From Nitrosomonas ureae (GTDB lineage: Bacteria > Pseudomonadota > Gammaproteobacteria > Burkholderiales > Nitrosomonadaceae): a stretch of DNA of 64,000 nt. Position numbers and translations under genes: made by a program. Positions 50,151 through 60,537 of the stretch are shown in pieces. Under the pieces are notes generated by a model. That model worked only from the letters and a program-made list of their open reading frames with translations. It was not told where the DNA came from and did not search any database. Location: contig NZ_LT907782.1 in the NCBI RefSeq assembly GCF_900206265.1, positions 2,728,001 to 2,792,000 on the forward strand, written 5' to 3'. Numbering within the stretch: the stretch's first letter is position 1; every line of letters begins with the position of its first letter.

Positions 50151-51074
50151 ATGAATATTATTTTTATTTCAAGTAATACGGAACGAGCGCGCAAACTTAC
50201 GCTGACAAGGTCGCGTATCATATTATTATTAGGTGTTTTTTCTGCCATAGTTGTAATAGCGGCATTAGGGTTGAATTTTATTTCACTACGTTATGCCGAC
50301 AAAATCGATGCTCCATTATTAAGAGCGATTTTAGTTAATCCGCAAGAAGAAAAACACCAGAAAATCCAAGCCCACTTACAAGATAACCTGAATATTATGG
50401 CCAGCAAGCTAGGGCATATGCAAGCGCAATTAATTCGTCTGGATGCCTTGGGTGAGCGCTTGGCAGAATCTTCAGGAATCAAATCACCTGACTTTCTGTT
50501 TAAAGAAGTGCCGGGACAAGGCGGACCAAGAAGTAGTCTAGGTATTTTGGGGGACGAGCTAACTGTTGGGGAGTTTGATGATATGCTCCAGGAATTGTCT
50601 ACGATGCTTGACGAAAGAGCAGATAAACTGGGGGCTCTCGATTCGTTATTGCGTTTTGGCAGGATAACCAAGTTTGTTTTACCTTCCGAAATGCCGGTTG
50701 AAACAGATTGGTATTCTTCCGGTTTTGGCTATCGGATTGATCCTTTTACCGGAAAGAGAGCATTTCATGAAGGTGTCGATTTCGCCGCAAAAACAGGTAC
50801 ACCGATAAAAGCTGCTGCAAGTGGAGTAGTGATCTATTCGGATCGCCATTCTGAGTATGGTAATATGGTTGAAATTGATCATGGCGGTGATTTGGTGAGT
50901 CGGTATGCACATGCCTCGAAGCGAATAGTAAAGCTTGGGGAAGTTGTATTACAGGGGCAGAAGATAGCTGAGGTTGGCAGTACCGGACGTTCTACCGGAC
51001 CCCATTTGCATTTTGAGATTCGACACAAAGACAAACCGCAAAATCCAGCTAAATTTCTGAAAAAGCCGGGTTGA
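50151..51074 (+). CDS. M23 family metallopeptidase (murein hydrolase-like)
   Basis: A 307-residue product with one N-terminal membrane helix (about residues 22-46), a helical middle and a C-terminal LytM/M23 domain. Zn ligands H206 and D210 lie in HEGVDFAAKTGTPI, and H285/H287 in GPHLHFEIRH, so the active site is complete. It would cut peptide cross-links in the periplasmic cell wall. It lies upstream of secA (232-bp gap). Confidence 0.92.
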   Translation: MNIIFISSNTERARKLTLTRSRIILLLGVFSAIVVIAALGLNFISLRYADKIDAPLLRAILVNPQEEKHQKIQAHLQDNLNIMASKLGHMQAQLIRLDALGERLAESSGIKSPDFLFKEVPGQGGPRSSLGILGDELTVGEFDDMLQELSTMLDERADKLGALDSLLRFGRITKFVLPSEMPVETDWYSSGFGYRIDPFTGKRAFHEGVDFAAKTGTPIKAAASGVVIYSDRHSEYGNMVEIDHGGDLVSRYAHASKRIVKLGEVVLQGQKIAEVGSTGRSTGPHLHFEIRHKDKPQNPAKFLKKPG

Positions 51075-51306
51075 ATTGAGTCTTAATAGATCGTTGAAAA
51101 AACTTTCGAGGAAATGGATGTATGGCAGAACGGGTTAAGGCGTTTTTAATAATTCGAACGAATATTTCGCGTCCATTTTCAATACTATTCCAGATGGTTT
51201 CTAGCAACCGGTGATATTTTTCAGGTATTTTGCAGGGCGAGAGAAAATTTCACACTTCGCTTCTTAACAGATTGTTCAAACACGGAATCATTAGAGACTT
51301 ATTTTT

Positions 51307-54039
51307 ATGTTAGGTAATCTACTCAAGAAAATTTTCGGTAGTCGCAACGACCGAATGATTAAACAGTATTCTCAAGTCGTGCGTGCTATTAATGAAATGG
51401 AACCGGTCATTTCAGAGTTATCCGACGCTGATTTGCGTGCCCAAACGGACAAGTTTAAGCAGCGTATTCAAGATGGGGAGGAGTTGAATGATCTACTTCC
51501 AGAAGCATTCGCTGTTGTACGTGAAACGGGTAAAAGAGTGCTGCAAATGCGTCATTTCGACGTGCAGCTTATCGGTGGCATGGTATTGCACGAAGGTAAT
51601 ATTGCAGAGATGCGCACCGGTGAGGGTAAAACGCTTATGGCAACTTTGCCAGCTTACCTGAATGCATTATCGGGTAATGGCGTGCATGTTGTTACCGTGA
51701 ACGATTATCTGGCAAAACGTGACGCTGATTGGATGGGAAAAATTTACCAGTTTCTTGGGTTGAGTGTCGGTGTTATTTATGCACAGATGTCGTATGGTGA
51801 TAAACAGGCTGCATATGCCGCGGATATAACCTACGGTACGAATAATGAATATGGATTTGATTATTTGCGTGACAATATGGTGACGCACACAAATGAGCGG
51901 GTGCAACGCATACTTAATTTTGCGATCGTGGATGAGGTGGATTCGATCTTAATTGACGAAGCGCGTACGCCATTAATCATTTCAGGGCAAGCGGAGGGTG
52001 ATACAGAGATCTACGTGCGTATTAATGCACTGATTCCTAAATTGATTCGCCAAGAAACGGAAGACAGTCCGGGTGATTATAGCGTCGATGAAAAATCTCA
52101 TCAGGTTACATTAAGCGAATCTGGTTTTGAGCACGCTGAGAAATTATTAGCATCTGCTGGATTACTGAAACCGGGAACCAGTCTCTATGATCCAGCCAAT
52201 ATCAATTTGATTCATCACGTAAACGCGGGTTTACGCGCACATAGTTTATATTTTCTGGATCAACATTATGTTGTGCAAGATGGTGAAGTGGTTATTGTTG
52301 ATGAGTTTACCGGACGTTTGATGGCTGGCCGTCGCTGGTCCGATGGATTACATCAAGCTGTAGAAGCAAAAGAAGGGGTGGTTATTCAGAAAGAAAATCA
52401 GACACTGGCTTCGATTACTTTTCAGAATTATTTTCGTATGTACCAGAAGCTCTCTGGTATGACGGGAACAGCCGATACGGAAGCAGCCGAATTTCAACAA
52501 ATTTATGGATTGGAGACGGTTATTATTCCGACGCATAAGCCAATGATTCGTGATGATCGGATGGATTTGGTATTTCGGACTACGAAAGAGAAGAATGAGG
52601 CCATTATTCAAGAAATCAAAGAGTGCTATAAACAAGGGCAACCGGTACTGGTGGGTACGACATCCATTGAAAGTAATGAATTATTATCCAAGCTGCTGGA
52701 GCGAGAAAAGTTGCCGCATCAAGTGTTGAATGCCAAACAACATGCTAGTGAAGCGAGTATCGTGGCACAAGCTGGGCGTCCTAAAATGGTTACTATTGCT
52801 ACCAATATGGCGGGTCGTGGGACTGATATTGTGCTGGGAGGGAATCCGGAACCGGAGATTGAACGTATCCGGCACGATGAGAAAATAAGCGAAGAAGCTA
52901 AGCTCAGGCAAATTAGTGAAGTTTCGGAGAAATGGAATGTAGTTCATGAAGAAGTTTTAAGAAATGGGGGGTTACATATTATTGGTACTGAGCGGCATGA
53001 GTCGCGCCGGGTGGATAATCAATTGCGCGGTCGGTCGGGTAGGCAGGGTGATCCGGGTTCCAGTCGTTTTTTTCTATCATTGGAGGATCCGCTGCTGCGC
53101 ATATTTGCCTCTGATCGAGTAGCAAATATTATGACGCGCCTTAATATGCCGGAAGGAGAAGCTATTGAGCATCCCTGGGTTACAAAAGCTATTGAGAATG
53201 CACAACGCAAAGTCGAAGCAAGAAATTTTGATATGCGTAAGCAATTGCTGGAATACGATGATGTTGCCAATGATCAGCGGCAAGTAATTTATCAGCAACG
53301 TAATGAATTATTGGAAGCGGAGCAGAATATTTCGGAGACTATTACAGCGATTCGTGAAAGTGTGCTAAGTGATTTGTTCAATTTGTATATACCGCCACAG
53401 AGTGTTGAAGAACAATGGGATGTGACCGGACTGGAGAAAGCGCTTGCAACAGATTTTCAATTGCATTTTCCATTGAAAAAATGGCTTGAACAACAGCCAG
53501 ATTTACATGAGGAAAGTTTGAGTCAGCGGATCATTGACCTGGCCAATGAAAAGTATCAGGAAAAAGTAGAGGCGGTGGGTGCCGAAATAATTCATCACTA
53601 TGAGCGGGTTGTAATGTTACAAATCCTAGATTCGCATTGGCGCGAGCATTTGGCGGCATTGGATCATTTGCGCCAGGGCATACATCTGCGTGGTTATGCA
53701 CAAAAGAACCCAAAACAAGAATATAAGCGAGAAGCTTTTGGACTCTTCACCAATATGCTCGAAGAGGTTAAAAGCGTGGTAACAAAGATACTACTGACAG
53801 TTCAAATAAAAAATGAACAGCAAGTGGAAGCAGTGACTGAAACGCTGCGATCGCCAGAGAATGTGCAATATCACCATGATAATTATGCCGAGGTTTCAGA
53901 AGAAGAATCGAATCGCAGCAATATTCAAGCAGAAAAGAATCAACCATTTGTACGTGATAACGAAAAAATAGGACGTAATCAACCATGTCCTTGCGGTTCT
54001 GGTAAAAAGTATAAACAATGTCACGGAAAGGTTAAGTAA
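51307..54039 (+). CDS. secA: Protein translocase ATPase SecA
   Basis: The 910-residue motor of the Sec pathway. It contains [17 protein letters not shown] (Walker A), [20 protein letters not shown] (Walker B region), [15 protein letters not shown] (helicase motif), and the C-terminal zinc-binding tail [14 protein letters not shown] that contacts SecB and lipids. Full length. No secM-like leader was recognised in the 232 bp upstream. Confidence 0.98.
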   Translation: MLGNLLKKIFGSRNDRMIKQYSQVVRAINEMEPVISELSDADLRAQTDKFKQRIQDGEELNDLLPEAFAVVRETGKRVLQMRHFDVQLIGGMVLHEGNIAEMRTGEGKTLMATLPAYLNALSGNGVHVVTVNDYLAKRDADWMGKIYQFLGLSVGVIYAQMSYGDKQAAYAADITYGTNNEYGFDYLRDNMVTHTNERVQRILNFAIVDEVDSILIDEARTPLIISGQAEGDTEIYVRINALIPKLIRQETEDSPGDYSVDEKSHQVTLSESGFEHAEKLLASAGLLKPGTSLYDPANINLIHHVNAGLRAHSLYFLDQHYVVQDGEVVIVDEFTGRLMAGRRWSDGLHQAVEAKEGVVIQKENQTLASITFQNYFRMYQKLSGMTGTADTEAAEFQQIYGLETVIIPTHKPMIRDDRMDLVFRTTKEKNEAIIQEIKECYKQGQPVLVGTTSIESNELLSKLLEREKLPHQVLNAKQHASEASIVAQAGRPKMVTIATNMAGRGTDIVLGGNPEPEIERIRHDEKISEEAKLRQISEVSEKWNVVHEEVLRNGGLHIIGTERHESRRVDNQLRGRSGRQGDPGSSRFFLSLEDPLLRIFASDRVANIMTRLNMPEGEAIEHPWVTKAIENAQRKVEARNFDMRKQLLEYDDVANDQRQVIYQQRNELLEAEQNISETITAIRESVLSDLFNLYIPPQSVEEQWDVTGLEKALATDFQLHFPLKKWLEQQPDLHEESLSQRIIDLANEKYQEKVEAVGAEIIHHYERVVMLQILDSHWREHLAALDHLRQGIHLRGYAQKNPKQEYKREAFGLFTNMLEEVKSVVTKILLTVQIKNEQQVEAVTETLRSPENVQYHHDNYAEVSEEESNRSNIQAEKNQPFVRDNEKIGRNQPCPCGSGKKYKQCHGKVK

Positions 54040-54250
54040 TTAGTTTGTAAATAATACACTTACAGCTTTGTTTACTTGACTTTCAGCCAATTCAATCTGT
54101 ATAGAGTTTTCTATAATCCTTAAAATGATTGTGGTATACTGCGCGCTTTTGTAGCAAGCATTAGCGGATAAATTAGCAGAAGTGATAGGGGTTGGATAAG
54201 AATTTCATTTCTATTGATATGGTTACGTGAAAAAATTACTGATGGAATGA

Positions 54251-54868
54251 TTGATTATGATGGCAGATAGTTTCAGCATAAATGAGAAGATGAGCGGCAG
54301 AAGAAAGTTTTTGGTCGCAGCAACTTCTGTAGCCGGTGGTGTAGCGGGCGCTGCGATAGCAACGCCTTTTTTATTGAGTATGATGCCGAGTGAAAGAGCC
54401 AAAGCAGCAGGTGCACCGGTAGAGGTGGATATATCAAAACTTGAGCCTGGTATGCTTCTGATGGTCGAGTGGCGAGGAAGAGTCGTGTGGGTGTTGAATC
54501 GTACGCCAGAGATGTTGAAAACCTTGGAAAAAGTAGAAGATGAGCTGGCTGATCCAAATTCGGAAAAGAATCAGCAACCGGAATATGCAAAAAATCGCAC
54601 ACGATCAATCAAGCCTGAAATTTTGGTTACCGAAGGTGTTTGCACTCATTTAGGTTGCTCTCCTGTATTTAGGAAAGACATTGCTCCAGCAGATCTTGGA
54701 CCTGATTGGTTGGGTGGTTTTTTCTGTCCGTGTCACGGTTCAAAATTTGATTTGGCGGGTCGCGTCTATAAGCATGTACCGGCTCCTACGAATATGGTTG
54801 TACCTCCTCATGTTTATTTGAGTGAGAGTCGTCTTTTAATTGGATCTGAAAGCGAGGGATCTGTGTAA
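54251..54868 (+). CDS. petA: Ubiquinol-cytochrome c reductase, Rieske iron-sulfur subunit
   Basis: A 205-residue product. The N-terminus has a Tat-type signal/anchor (SGRRKFLVAATSVAGG...). The Rieske 2Fe-2S boxes are CTHLGC (C131, H133, C136) and CPCHGS (C159, C161, H162). It passes electrons from quinol to cytochrome c1 in the bc1 complex. ATGs at 54257 and 54260 are alternative starts. It abuts petB (stop and next ATG adjacent) in the petABC operon. Confidence 0.95.
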   Translation: MIMMADSFSINEKMSGRRKFLVAATSVAGGVAGAAIATPFLLSMMPSERAKAAGAPVEVDISKLEPGMLLMVEWRGRVVWVLNRTPEMLKTLEKVEDELADPNSEKNQQPEYAKNRTRSIKPEILVTEGVCTHLGCSPVFRKDIAPADLGPDWLGGFFCPCHGSKFDLAGRVYKHVPAPTNMVVPPHVYLSESRLLIGSESEGSV

Positions 54869-56116
54869 ATGAGTAATATATTTAACTCCATGATTGAATG
54901 GATTGATAAGCGTTTTCCATTGACGTCTAATTGGAAGGCCCATCTTTCCGAGTATTATGCTCCGAAGAATTTTAATTTCTGGTATTTCTTTGGTTCTTTG
55001 GCTTTACTGGTATTGGTTAATCAATTAATTACCGGTATCTTTCTAACCATGAATTATAAACCGGATGCCAGCCAGGCTTTTGCGTCGGTTGAATATATCA
55101 TGCGTGATGTGGATTACGGTTGGCTAATCCGGTATATGCATTCTACGGGTGCATCGATGTTCTTTGTTGTGGTTTATCTGCATATGTTCCGTGGAATGCT
55201 ATATGGTTCGTATCGTAAACCGCGGGAGCTTCTGTGGTTGGTGGGTATGTGTATATTTTTTGTACTGATGAGCTTAGCCTTTACCGGATACATTCTGCCA
55301 TGGGGTCAGATGTCTTATTGGGGCGCGCAAGTAATTGTCAGTATGTTTGGAGCGATTCCGGCAATTGGCGAGACGCTTCAACAATGGCTACTGGGTGATT
55401 TCACCCTTTCTGACGCAGCGCTTAATCGTTTTTTTGCTTATCACGTCGTAACGTTGCCATTAGTACTGTTGGTTTTAGTATTTGTGCATATTCTTGCATT
55501 ACACGAAACCGGATCAAATAATCCTGATGGGATTGAAATAAAAGAAAATAAAAATCCTTCAACCGGAATTCCTGTTGACGGCATACCATTCCATCCTTAT
55601 TACACGGTTAAGGATATCGTAGGTGTAGTGGTGTTTTTGATTGTTTTTTGCGGGATTATTTTCTTTGCTCCTGAAATGGGTGGGTATTTCCTGGAATATA
55701 ATAATTTTATACCTGCCAATACATTACAAACACCTGATCACATTGCGCCCGTTTGGTATTTCACTTCTTATTATTCAATGTTGCGTGCTGTAACTGTGAA
55801 CTTTCTGGGAATAGACGCTAAATTATGGGGTGTAATATTGATGGCGGGGTCAGTGGTAATTTTCTGTTTCTTGCCATGGTTGGATAGAAGTCCTGTTAAA
55901 TCGGTGCGCTATAAAGGCCCTTATTTTAAAATTGCTTTAACATTGTTTGTTATCAGCTTTTTCGTATTAGGCTGGTTGGGTACGAAATCACCAACCCCCT
56001 TGTATACCTTGTTAGCGCAAATCTTTACCGTGATATATTTTGCATTTTTTGTTTTGATGCCATGGTACAGCAAGATTGATAAAACCAAACCTGAGCCAAA
56101 AAGACTACAAGAGTAA
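54869..56116 (+). CDS. petB: Cytochrome b of the bc1 complex
   Basis: The 415-residue membrane protein has eight helices. Heme ligand His lie in RYMHSTGASMFFVVVYLHMFRG and FAYHVVTLPLVLLVLVFVHILALHE. The Qo-site PEWY-type motif appears as APVWYFTSYY, i.e. the usual Glu is replaced by Val (PVWY), a variation also known from some proteobacteria. It abuts petA and is 4 bp from petC. Confidence 0.95.
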   Translation: MSNIFNSMIEWIDKRFPLTSNWKAHLSEYYAPKNFNFWYFFGSLALLVLVNQLITGIFLTMNYKPDASQAFASVEYIMRDVDYGWLIRYMHSTGASMFFVVVYLHMFRGMLYGSYRKPRELLWLVGMCIFFVLMSLAFTGYILPWGQMSYWGAQVIVSMFGAIPAIGETLQQWLLGDFTLSDAALNRFFAYHVVTLPLVLLVLVFVHILALHETGSNNPDGIEIKENKNPSTGIPVDGIPFHPYYTVKDIVGVVVFLIVFCGIIFFAPEMGGYFLEYNNFIPANTLQTPDHIAPVWYFTSYYSMLRAVTVNFLGIDAKLWGVILMAGSVVIFCFLPWLDRSPVKSVRYKGPYFKIALTLFVISFFVLGWLGTKSPTPLYTLLAQIFTVIYFAFFVLMPWYSKIDKTKPEPKRLQE

Positions 56117-56120
56117 AAAA

Positions 56121-56834
56121 ATGAAGAAAATAACCATTGTTGCTATATTAATCTTATGCATAGCTCCGTTCAGTGTGTACGCTGCTGAATCTGGCATGCC
56201 ATTAGAGCGAGCTCCAGTAGACATCGCTGATAATGCTTCTTTGCAGCGCGGTGCTGAAAGCTTTGTTAATTTTTGTTTGACATGCCATGGCGCAAGCTAC
56301 ATGCGCTATAACCGTCACCGTGATATTGGATATACGAATGAAGAAATACTTGAGAAAATGGTTTATACAGGGCAAAAAGTCGGCGACTTGATGTTATCTG
56401 CAATGCGCAAGAAAGAAGGCGAGGAATGGTTCGGTGTAGCCCCGCCTGATTTGTCGGTTATAGCTCGCTCAAGAGGGGCAGATTGGCTATATACCTATTT
56501 AAAAGCTTTTTATCGTGATGACGCGACTGGAACTGGATGGAATAATTTGGTATTTGATCGCGCCGCAATGCCTCACGTACTTTATCAGTTGCAAGGTGAG
56601 CAGAAACTGGAAGTAAATGGCGATCAGAAGAGCTTGATTCTGGAAAAGCCAGGCAAAATGACTGCAGCAGAATTTGATAAGTTTGTAGGTGATTTAGTAA
56701 ATTACATGGTCTATTTGGGTGAGCCACATGCTAACGCGCGGAAAGGATTAGGTGTTAAAGTGATACTTTTCTTGTTGGGTATGCTGGCATTGTCTTACTT
56801 CTTGAAGAAAGAATATTGGAGAGATATTCACTGA
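56121..56834 (+). CDS. petC: Cytochrome c1
   Basis: A 237-residue product with a signal peptide of about 20 residues (ends VYAAES), the heme c site CLTCH (C52, C55, H56), an axial-Met candidate in the DLMLSAMRKKEGEEWFGVAPPDLS region, and a C-terminal membrane anchor (ILFLLGMLALSYFLKK). ATG 56121 is chosen, 4 bp after the petB stop; an upstream in-frame start would overlap petB. Last gene of petABC. Confidence 0.95.
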   Translation: MKKITIVAILILCIAPFSVYAAESGMPLERAPVDIADNASLQRGAESFVNFCLTCHGASYMRYNRHRDIGYTNEEILEKMVYTGQKVGDLMLSAMRKKEGEEWFGVAPPDLSVIARSRGADWLYTYLKAFYRDDATGTGWNNLVFDRAAMPHVLYQLQGEQKLEVNGDQKSLILEKPGKMTAAEFDKFVGDLVNYMVYLGEPHANARKGLGVKVILFLLGMLALSYFLKKEYWRDIH

Positions 56835-56883
56835 CGTCTTTTGTCACATATATAAAATAGTTCAGAGTCAGAGAATCATAATT

Positions 56884-57483
56884 ATGATGACGTTATATTC
56901 AACAATTACTTGTCCGTACAGTCATCGTTGCAGAATTGTATTGCACGAGAAAGATATGGATTTCCAAGTGATTGATGTCGATCCTAATAATAAATCAGAG
57001 GACTTGGCGGTAATGAGTCCATACGGGAAAGCACCGGTGCTGGTGGAACGCGATTTAGTATTGTATGAATCAAACATTATTAATGAATACATCGATGATC
57101 GTTTTCCGCATCCCCAGTTGATGCCAGCTGATCCGGTTATGCGTGCTCGTGCACGGCTATTGCTCTATCGTTTTGAGGAAGAGTTGTTTTGTCACATTGA
57201 CGCGTTTGAAGGAGCAGATCAAAAAACAGTGGATAAAGCCCGAACAGTCATTTCCGATAATCTCACGATCATCTCACCAATTTTTGAAAAGCAAAAGTTC
57301 ATGTTAGGTGATGAATTTTCTATGCTTGATGTGGCGATAGCACCATTGCTTTGGCGTTTAGAGCATTTTGGAATTCGTCTTCCAAAACAAGCAGCGCCGT
57401 TACTAAAATATTCTGAAAGATTGTTTAGTCGACCGCTATTTATTGATGCATTGTCAGCTTCTGAGAAAGTGATGCGAAAATGA
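56884..57483 (+). CDS. sspA: Stringent starvation protein A homologue (GST fold)
   Basis: A 199-residue product with an N-terminal thioredoxin-like domain (MTLYSTITCPYSHRCRIVLHEKDM, SPYGKAPVLVERDLVLYESNIINEYIDDRFPHPQLMP) and an all-helical C-domain, the SspA form of the glutathione-S-transferase fold. SspA binds RNA polymerase and affects starvation and acid responses. It is followed by sspB with a 4-nt overlap and preceded by petABC, the usual proteobacterial order. Confidence 0.93.
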   Translation: MMTLYSTITCPYSHRCRIVLHEKDMDFQVIDVDPNNKSEDLAVMSPYGKAPVLVERDLVLYESNIINEYIDDRFPHPQLMPADPVMRARARLLLYRFEEELFCHIDAFEGADQKTVDKARTVISDNLTIISPIFEKQKFMLGDEFSMLDVAIAPLLWRLEHFGIRLPKQAAPLLKYSERLFSRPLFIDALSASEKVMRK

Positions 57484-57902
57484 CAATTAGCTCAACAAAG
57501 CCTTACTTAGTTCGTTCAATTTATGATTGGTGTATAGATAGTGGATTTACGCCTTATATATCCGTTCAAGCATTTCCCGAATTGAATGTTCCCAAGGAAT
57601 ATATTAAAGAAAATGAAATCGTCTTTAATATAAGTATAAACGCTGTTAACGAACTAATTATTGATAATAATATTGTAGGTTTTGCTGCAAGATTTAATGG
57701 TGTGGAAAGAAAACTGAAGATACCAATGAATACGATTAATAGCATCTTTGCTAAGGAGGTGAATCAGGGTATCACATTCTCTGATGAAAAAAGAGAAAAC
57801 CAGAAAGCTATGAATGTGCTTAAAAATAATAATTCAAATCAAGATCCTGAAATACTACAGGAAAGGAAAGTACGAAAACCAAAACTTAGGGTAATTAAAT
57901 AA
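57480..57902 (+). CDS. sspB: ClpXP specificity-enhancing factor SspB
   Basis: A 140-residue product beginning KPYLVRSIYDWCIDSGFTPYISV, with VNELIIDNNIVGFAARFNGVERKLKIPM, the SspB core that binds ssrA tags, and a flexible tail ending KVRKPKLRVIK, the short XB-type peptide that docks on the ClpX zinc domain. Overlaps sspA by 4 nt. Its partner clpX is at 17412-18689. Confidence 0.94.
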   Translation: MTISSTKPYLVRSIYDWCIDSGFTPYISVQAFPELNVPKEYIKENEIVFNISINAVNELIIDNNIVGFAARFNGVERKLKIPMNTINSIFAKEVNQGITFSDEKRENQKAMNVLKNNNSNQDPEILQERKVRKPKLRVIK

Positions 57903-57942
57903 ATCTATTGATTTGAAATTACCCATTTTTACCGTATTAATT

Positions 57943-58018
57943 GCCGGCATAGCTCAGATGGTAGAGCAGCTGATTTGTAATCAGAAGGTCCCGAGTTCGA
58001 TTCTTGGTGTCGGCACCA
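57943..58018 (+). tRNA. tRNA-Thr (anticodon TGT)
   Basis: A 76-nt cloverleaf. Acceptor GCCGGCA pairs with TGTCGGC using G-T pairs, the discriminator is A, and CCA is encoded. The loop TTTGTAA gives TGT. An integrase gene begins 322 bp downstream, so the 3' end is the probable attachment site of the next element. Confidence 0.97.
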
Positions 58019-58340
58019 TAAAATCAATGGGTTAGTAATATAATATCCTTGTGGTATCAAATATTGGGGCAGTAGCGGGGCACTTATAAATAACAAAGTG
58101 CAATACTGGTGCCCCATTTTTATTTTTATCTTTCTTGCAAAACCCACCACAAAAACCACACAAGTACCCTATTTTATTTTCAACTGCCCCATAGATGCCC
58201 CGTTAATAAAATAATTAAAATTAACTTGATGTATATCAAGAATATATATTTAATATTCTTATGAATGTATATCAGATGTTGTTATTTATTGCCCTTTATT
58301 GTAAGCTATTTACAATGATTAGTTACTTGCATAGGCAATC
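58019..58340. repeat. Attachment-region repeats between tRNA-Thr and the integrase
   Basis: GGGGCA occurs at 58066 and 58077, and its complement TGCCCC at 58110, 58185 and 58196. The two outer pairs each have an 11-bp period and opposite orientation. A long imperfect hairpin ends in TGCCCCATTTTT near 58110-58120 and may act as a terminator. The arrangement suits integrase arm-type sites; no gene is seen here. Confidence 0.5.
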
Positions 58341-59420
58341 ATGGCAAACATCGAAAAACGTATTTCTAATGAAGGGAAAATAAGTTACCGGGTAAAAATA
58401 CGCTTAAAAGGATTTCCTTCCCAATCTGCAACATTTGAGCGTTTAACTGATGCCAAAAAATGGGCACAACAAACCCAATCAGCGATTCGAGAAGGCCGCC
58501 ATTTTAAAACCACAGAAGCCAAACGTCACACTTTAGCGAAAATGATAGATCGCTATTGCCGGGATGTGTTGCCAGCCAAAAAGAGTGCAAAAGACCAAGC
58601 GCAACAATTAACATGGTGGAAATCTGAAATAGGAAGCTATTCACTTGCAGATGTAACGCCTTCCCTTATTGGCGAATGTAGAGATAAGTTAGGACGTGAA
58701 ATAACAGTTCGAAATAAGCTGCGTTCGCCTGCCAGTGTTGTGCGGTATATGGCTGCGCTTTCGCATGCTCTGACTATTGCAGTAAAAGAATGGGGCTGGT
58801 TAGAAGATAGTCCTATGCGTAAAGTTACCAAACCGAAGGAATCACGTGGAAGGGTTCGCTTCCTATCCGACGATGAGCGAATGCGCCTACTTAAAACCTG
58901 CAAGGAATCCAGCAATCCATATCTTTATACTGTTGTTGTACTGGCATTGTCTACCGGCATGCGGCAAGGTGAAATCATGGGATTGTCATGGAATGTAGTC
59001 GATTTAGATCAAGGTCGGGCAATATTAGACGAAACTAAAAACGGTGAACGCCGCGCCGTTGCGATTACAGGCCATGCTTTGGAATTATTGAAAAAGCTAT
59101 ATAAAAATCGGAATATAGACTCAGATTTATTATTTCCCCCTAAACAAATCACACCACAAAAACCACAAAAAGCAATGGATTTACGCACACCTTGGGAAAC
59201 CGCGGTAAAAAAGGCCGAACTCAAAGATTTTCATTTTCATGATTTGCGGCATAGTGCAGCAAGCTACTTGGCAATGAATGGCGCAAGCCTAGCTGAAATA
59301 GCCGAAGTATTAGGTCATAAAACCTTGCAGATGGTAAAGCGATATGCACACTTGTCCGAAGGCCACACAGCCCGTGTAGTAGCTTCTATGAATGACAAGA
59401 TTTTTGGGCAAATAGTATGA
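58341..59420 (+). CDS. Phage-type tyrosine integrase
   Basis: A 359-residue product with an N-terminal arm-binding domain (SYRVKIRLKGFPSQSATF), a core-binding domain and a complete catalytic set: R208 (GMRQGE), H300 and R303 (HDLRHSAAS), H326 (LGHKT) and nucleophile Y335. It reads away from tRNA-Thr, as in elements inserted at a tRNA 3' end. Not closely related in layout to the P4-type integrase at 4946-6178. The next gene overlaps its stop by 4 nt. Confidence 0.93.
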   Translation: MANIEKRISNEGKISYRVKIRLKGFPSQSATFERLTDAKKWAQQTQSAIREGRHFKTTEAKRHTLAKMIDRYCRDVLPAKKSAKDQAQQLTWWKSEIGSYSLADVTPSLIGECRDKLGREITVRNKLRSPASVVRYMAALSHALTIAVKEWGWLEDSPMRKVTKPKESRGRVRFLSDDERMRLLKTCKESSNPYLYTVVVLALSTGMRQGEIMGLSWNVVDLDQGRAILDETKNGERRAVAITGHALELLKKLYKNRNIDSDLLFPPKQITPQKPQKAMDLRTPWETAVKKAELKDFHFHDLRHSAASYLAMNGASLAEIAEVLGHKTLQMVKRYAHLSEGHTARVVASMNDKIFGQIV

Positions 59421-60112
59421 GCGCAGATTTATATTTAACAATTGAAGAAGCAGCATTTGAGCTTGCTAAATTAACTTTTGATAAAGAGTGCTTGCTTGCT
59501 GATATATCAGCTTTGGGTATTCCTGAAACTTCGTTCGAAAATATGAAAGAAGGCATGATTGAAGCTAGCCAAAAGGTTTTCAACAACCAAATCATGTCTG
59601 CCGCCAAAGAAGGCGAACTTGTAGTAAGAAACCCAGCTAACAAACTTCCCTATATACCAACAACAAGGCGAGATTTTTTTGAAGTAATAAGTGTAACGGA
59701 TATCAATGCATGGTTAGAAAAGAACGGAGTACTCTATAGATTACCAACAGCTATCTCAGCAGAAATAAAAGACTATAAGAAAGAACTTACGCAAAGCAAA
59801 ACAAATATTATCGCTGGCAATGAATCAGAAAAGGAAATATATATTTTATTTGACACAATGAATAAAAGCGCAATTGCACTTTTGTTTGATAAAGTGGATA
59901 AATTAAAATGGAAGATACATTTTAATCGGGCAGCTAGGAATGGACTAAAGGAAATTCGTGAAGCCCATAATAAATACAATCCTGCAAAAATTGCAGAATG
60001 GCTTGTCAATAAAGGATATTACTCTCGTGAACATATTAATCGTAAATTGGCAAAAAATTTGCCCGAACGAAGTAAAGATAAGCAATATCTCATAACAGGA
60101 GATTTTGATTAA
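59417..60112 (+). CDS. Unknown island protein coupled to the integrase
   Basis: A 231-residue, Lys/Glu-rich soluble product, not recognised. A segment IPTTRRDFFEVISVTDINAWLEKNG looks like a short DNA-binding or helper domain seen in mobile-element proteins of Betaproteobacteria, and the C-terminus (NPAKIAEWLVNKGYYSREHINRKLAKNLP) has a helix-turn-helix-like rhythm. Overlap ATGA with the integrase stop implies coupled translation; it could modulate integration or excision (inference). Confidence 0.65.
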   Translation: MSADLYLTIEEAAFELAKLTFDKECLLADISALGIPETSFENMKEGMIEASQKVFNNQIMSAAKEGELVVRNPANKLPYIPTTRRDFFEVISVTDINAWLEKNGVLYRLPTAISAEIKDYKKELTQSKTNIIAGNESEKEIYILFDTMNKSAIALLFDKVDKLKWKIHFNRAARNGLKEIREAHNKYNPAKIAEWLVNKGYYSREHINRKLAKNLPERSKDKQYLITGDFD

Positions 60113-60117
60113 TCCCG

Positions 60118-60196
60118 CCATTTTTACGCCATGATTCATGGCTCAATTTTAATACTTTCGCCATTTTCTCACCAAATCCCCACCATTTTTACGCCA
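60118..60196. repeat. Direct repeat CCATTTTTACGCCA, two copies
   Basis: Identical 14-mers at 60118-60131 and 60183-60196, with a degenerate GCCATTTTCTCACC between them. They lie in the promoter region of the small regulator-like gene that follows, so they may be operator or excisionase sites. Confidence 0.5.
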
Positions 60197-60270
60197 AATT
60201 AATTTGTTATAAATCATTGTGTTAATGTAATAGTACTAGCAATAAGCAGTAACTAGCTAGGATATATTGC

Positions 60271-60537
60271 ATGGAGACCCCAATGACTCAACAAAACATT
60301 GTCGCAAAATCCCTCAACGATTCTTGGTTGACTGTCAAATTACTCGCGCAAGCAGAACCAGCTTTTACTGAATCATCTATTCGTAATCACGTATTCAATG
60401 CAAATGTTAGAAAATCGAGTAAAGGCATTATCAATGGAAACGGTCTTGCACCATATATTCGCCGTGTAGGTTCCAAAGTACTAATCAATCACGGCGGCTT
60501 TTTAGCATGGATTGAAGGGCAGCAACATGATGAATGA
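60271..60537 (+). CDS. Small excisionase/regulator-like DNA-binding protein
   Basis: An 88-residue product. WLTVKLLAQAEPAFTESSIRNHVF looks like the winged-helix/MerR-like start of excisionase-type proteins, and APYIRRVGSKVLINHGGFLAWIEG resembles their C-terminal strand and helix (arginine, then V-x-I, then a Trp-containing helix). An ATG four codons on (60283) is an alternative start. Position between integrase and replication-type genes fits an Xis/AlpA role, which is inferred. Confidence 0.6.
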   Translation: METPMTQQNIVAKSLNDSWLTVKLLAQAEPAFTESSIRNHVFNANVRKSSKGIINGNGLAPYIRRVGSKVLINHGGFLAWIEGQQHDE

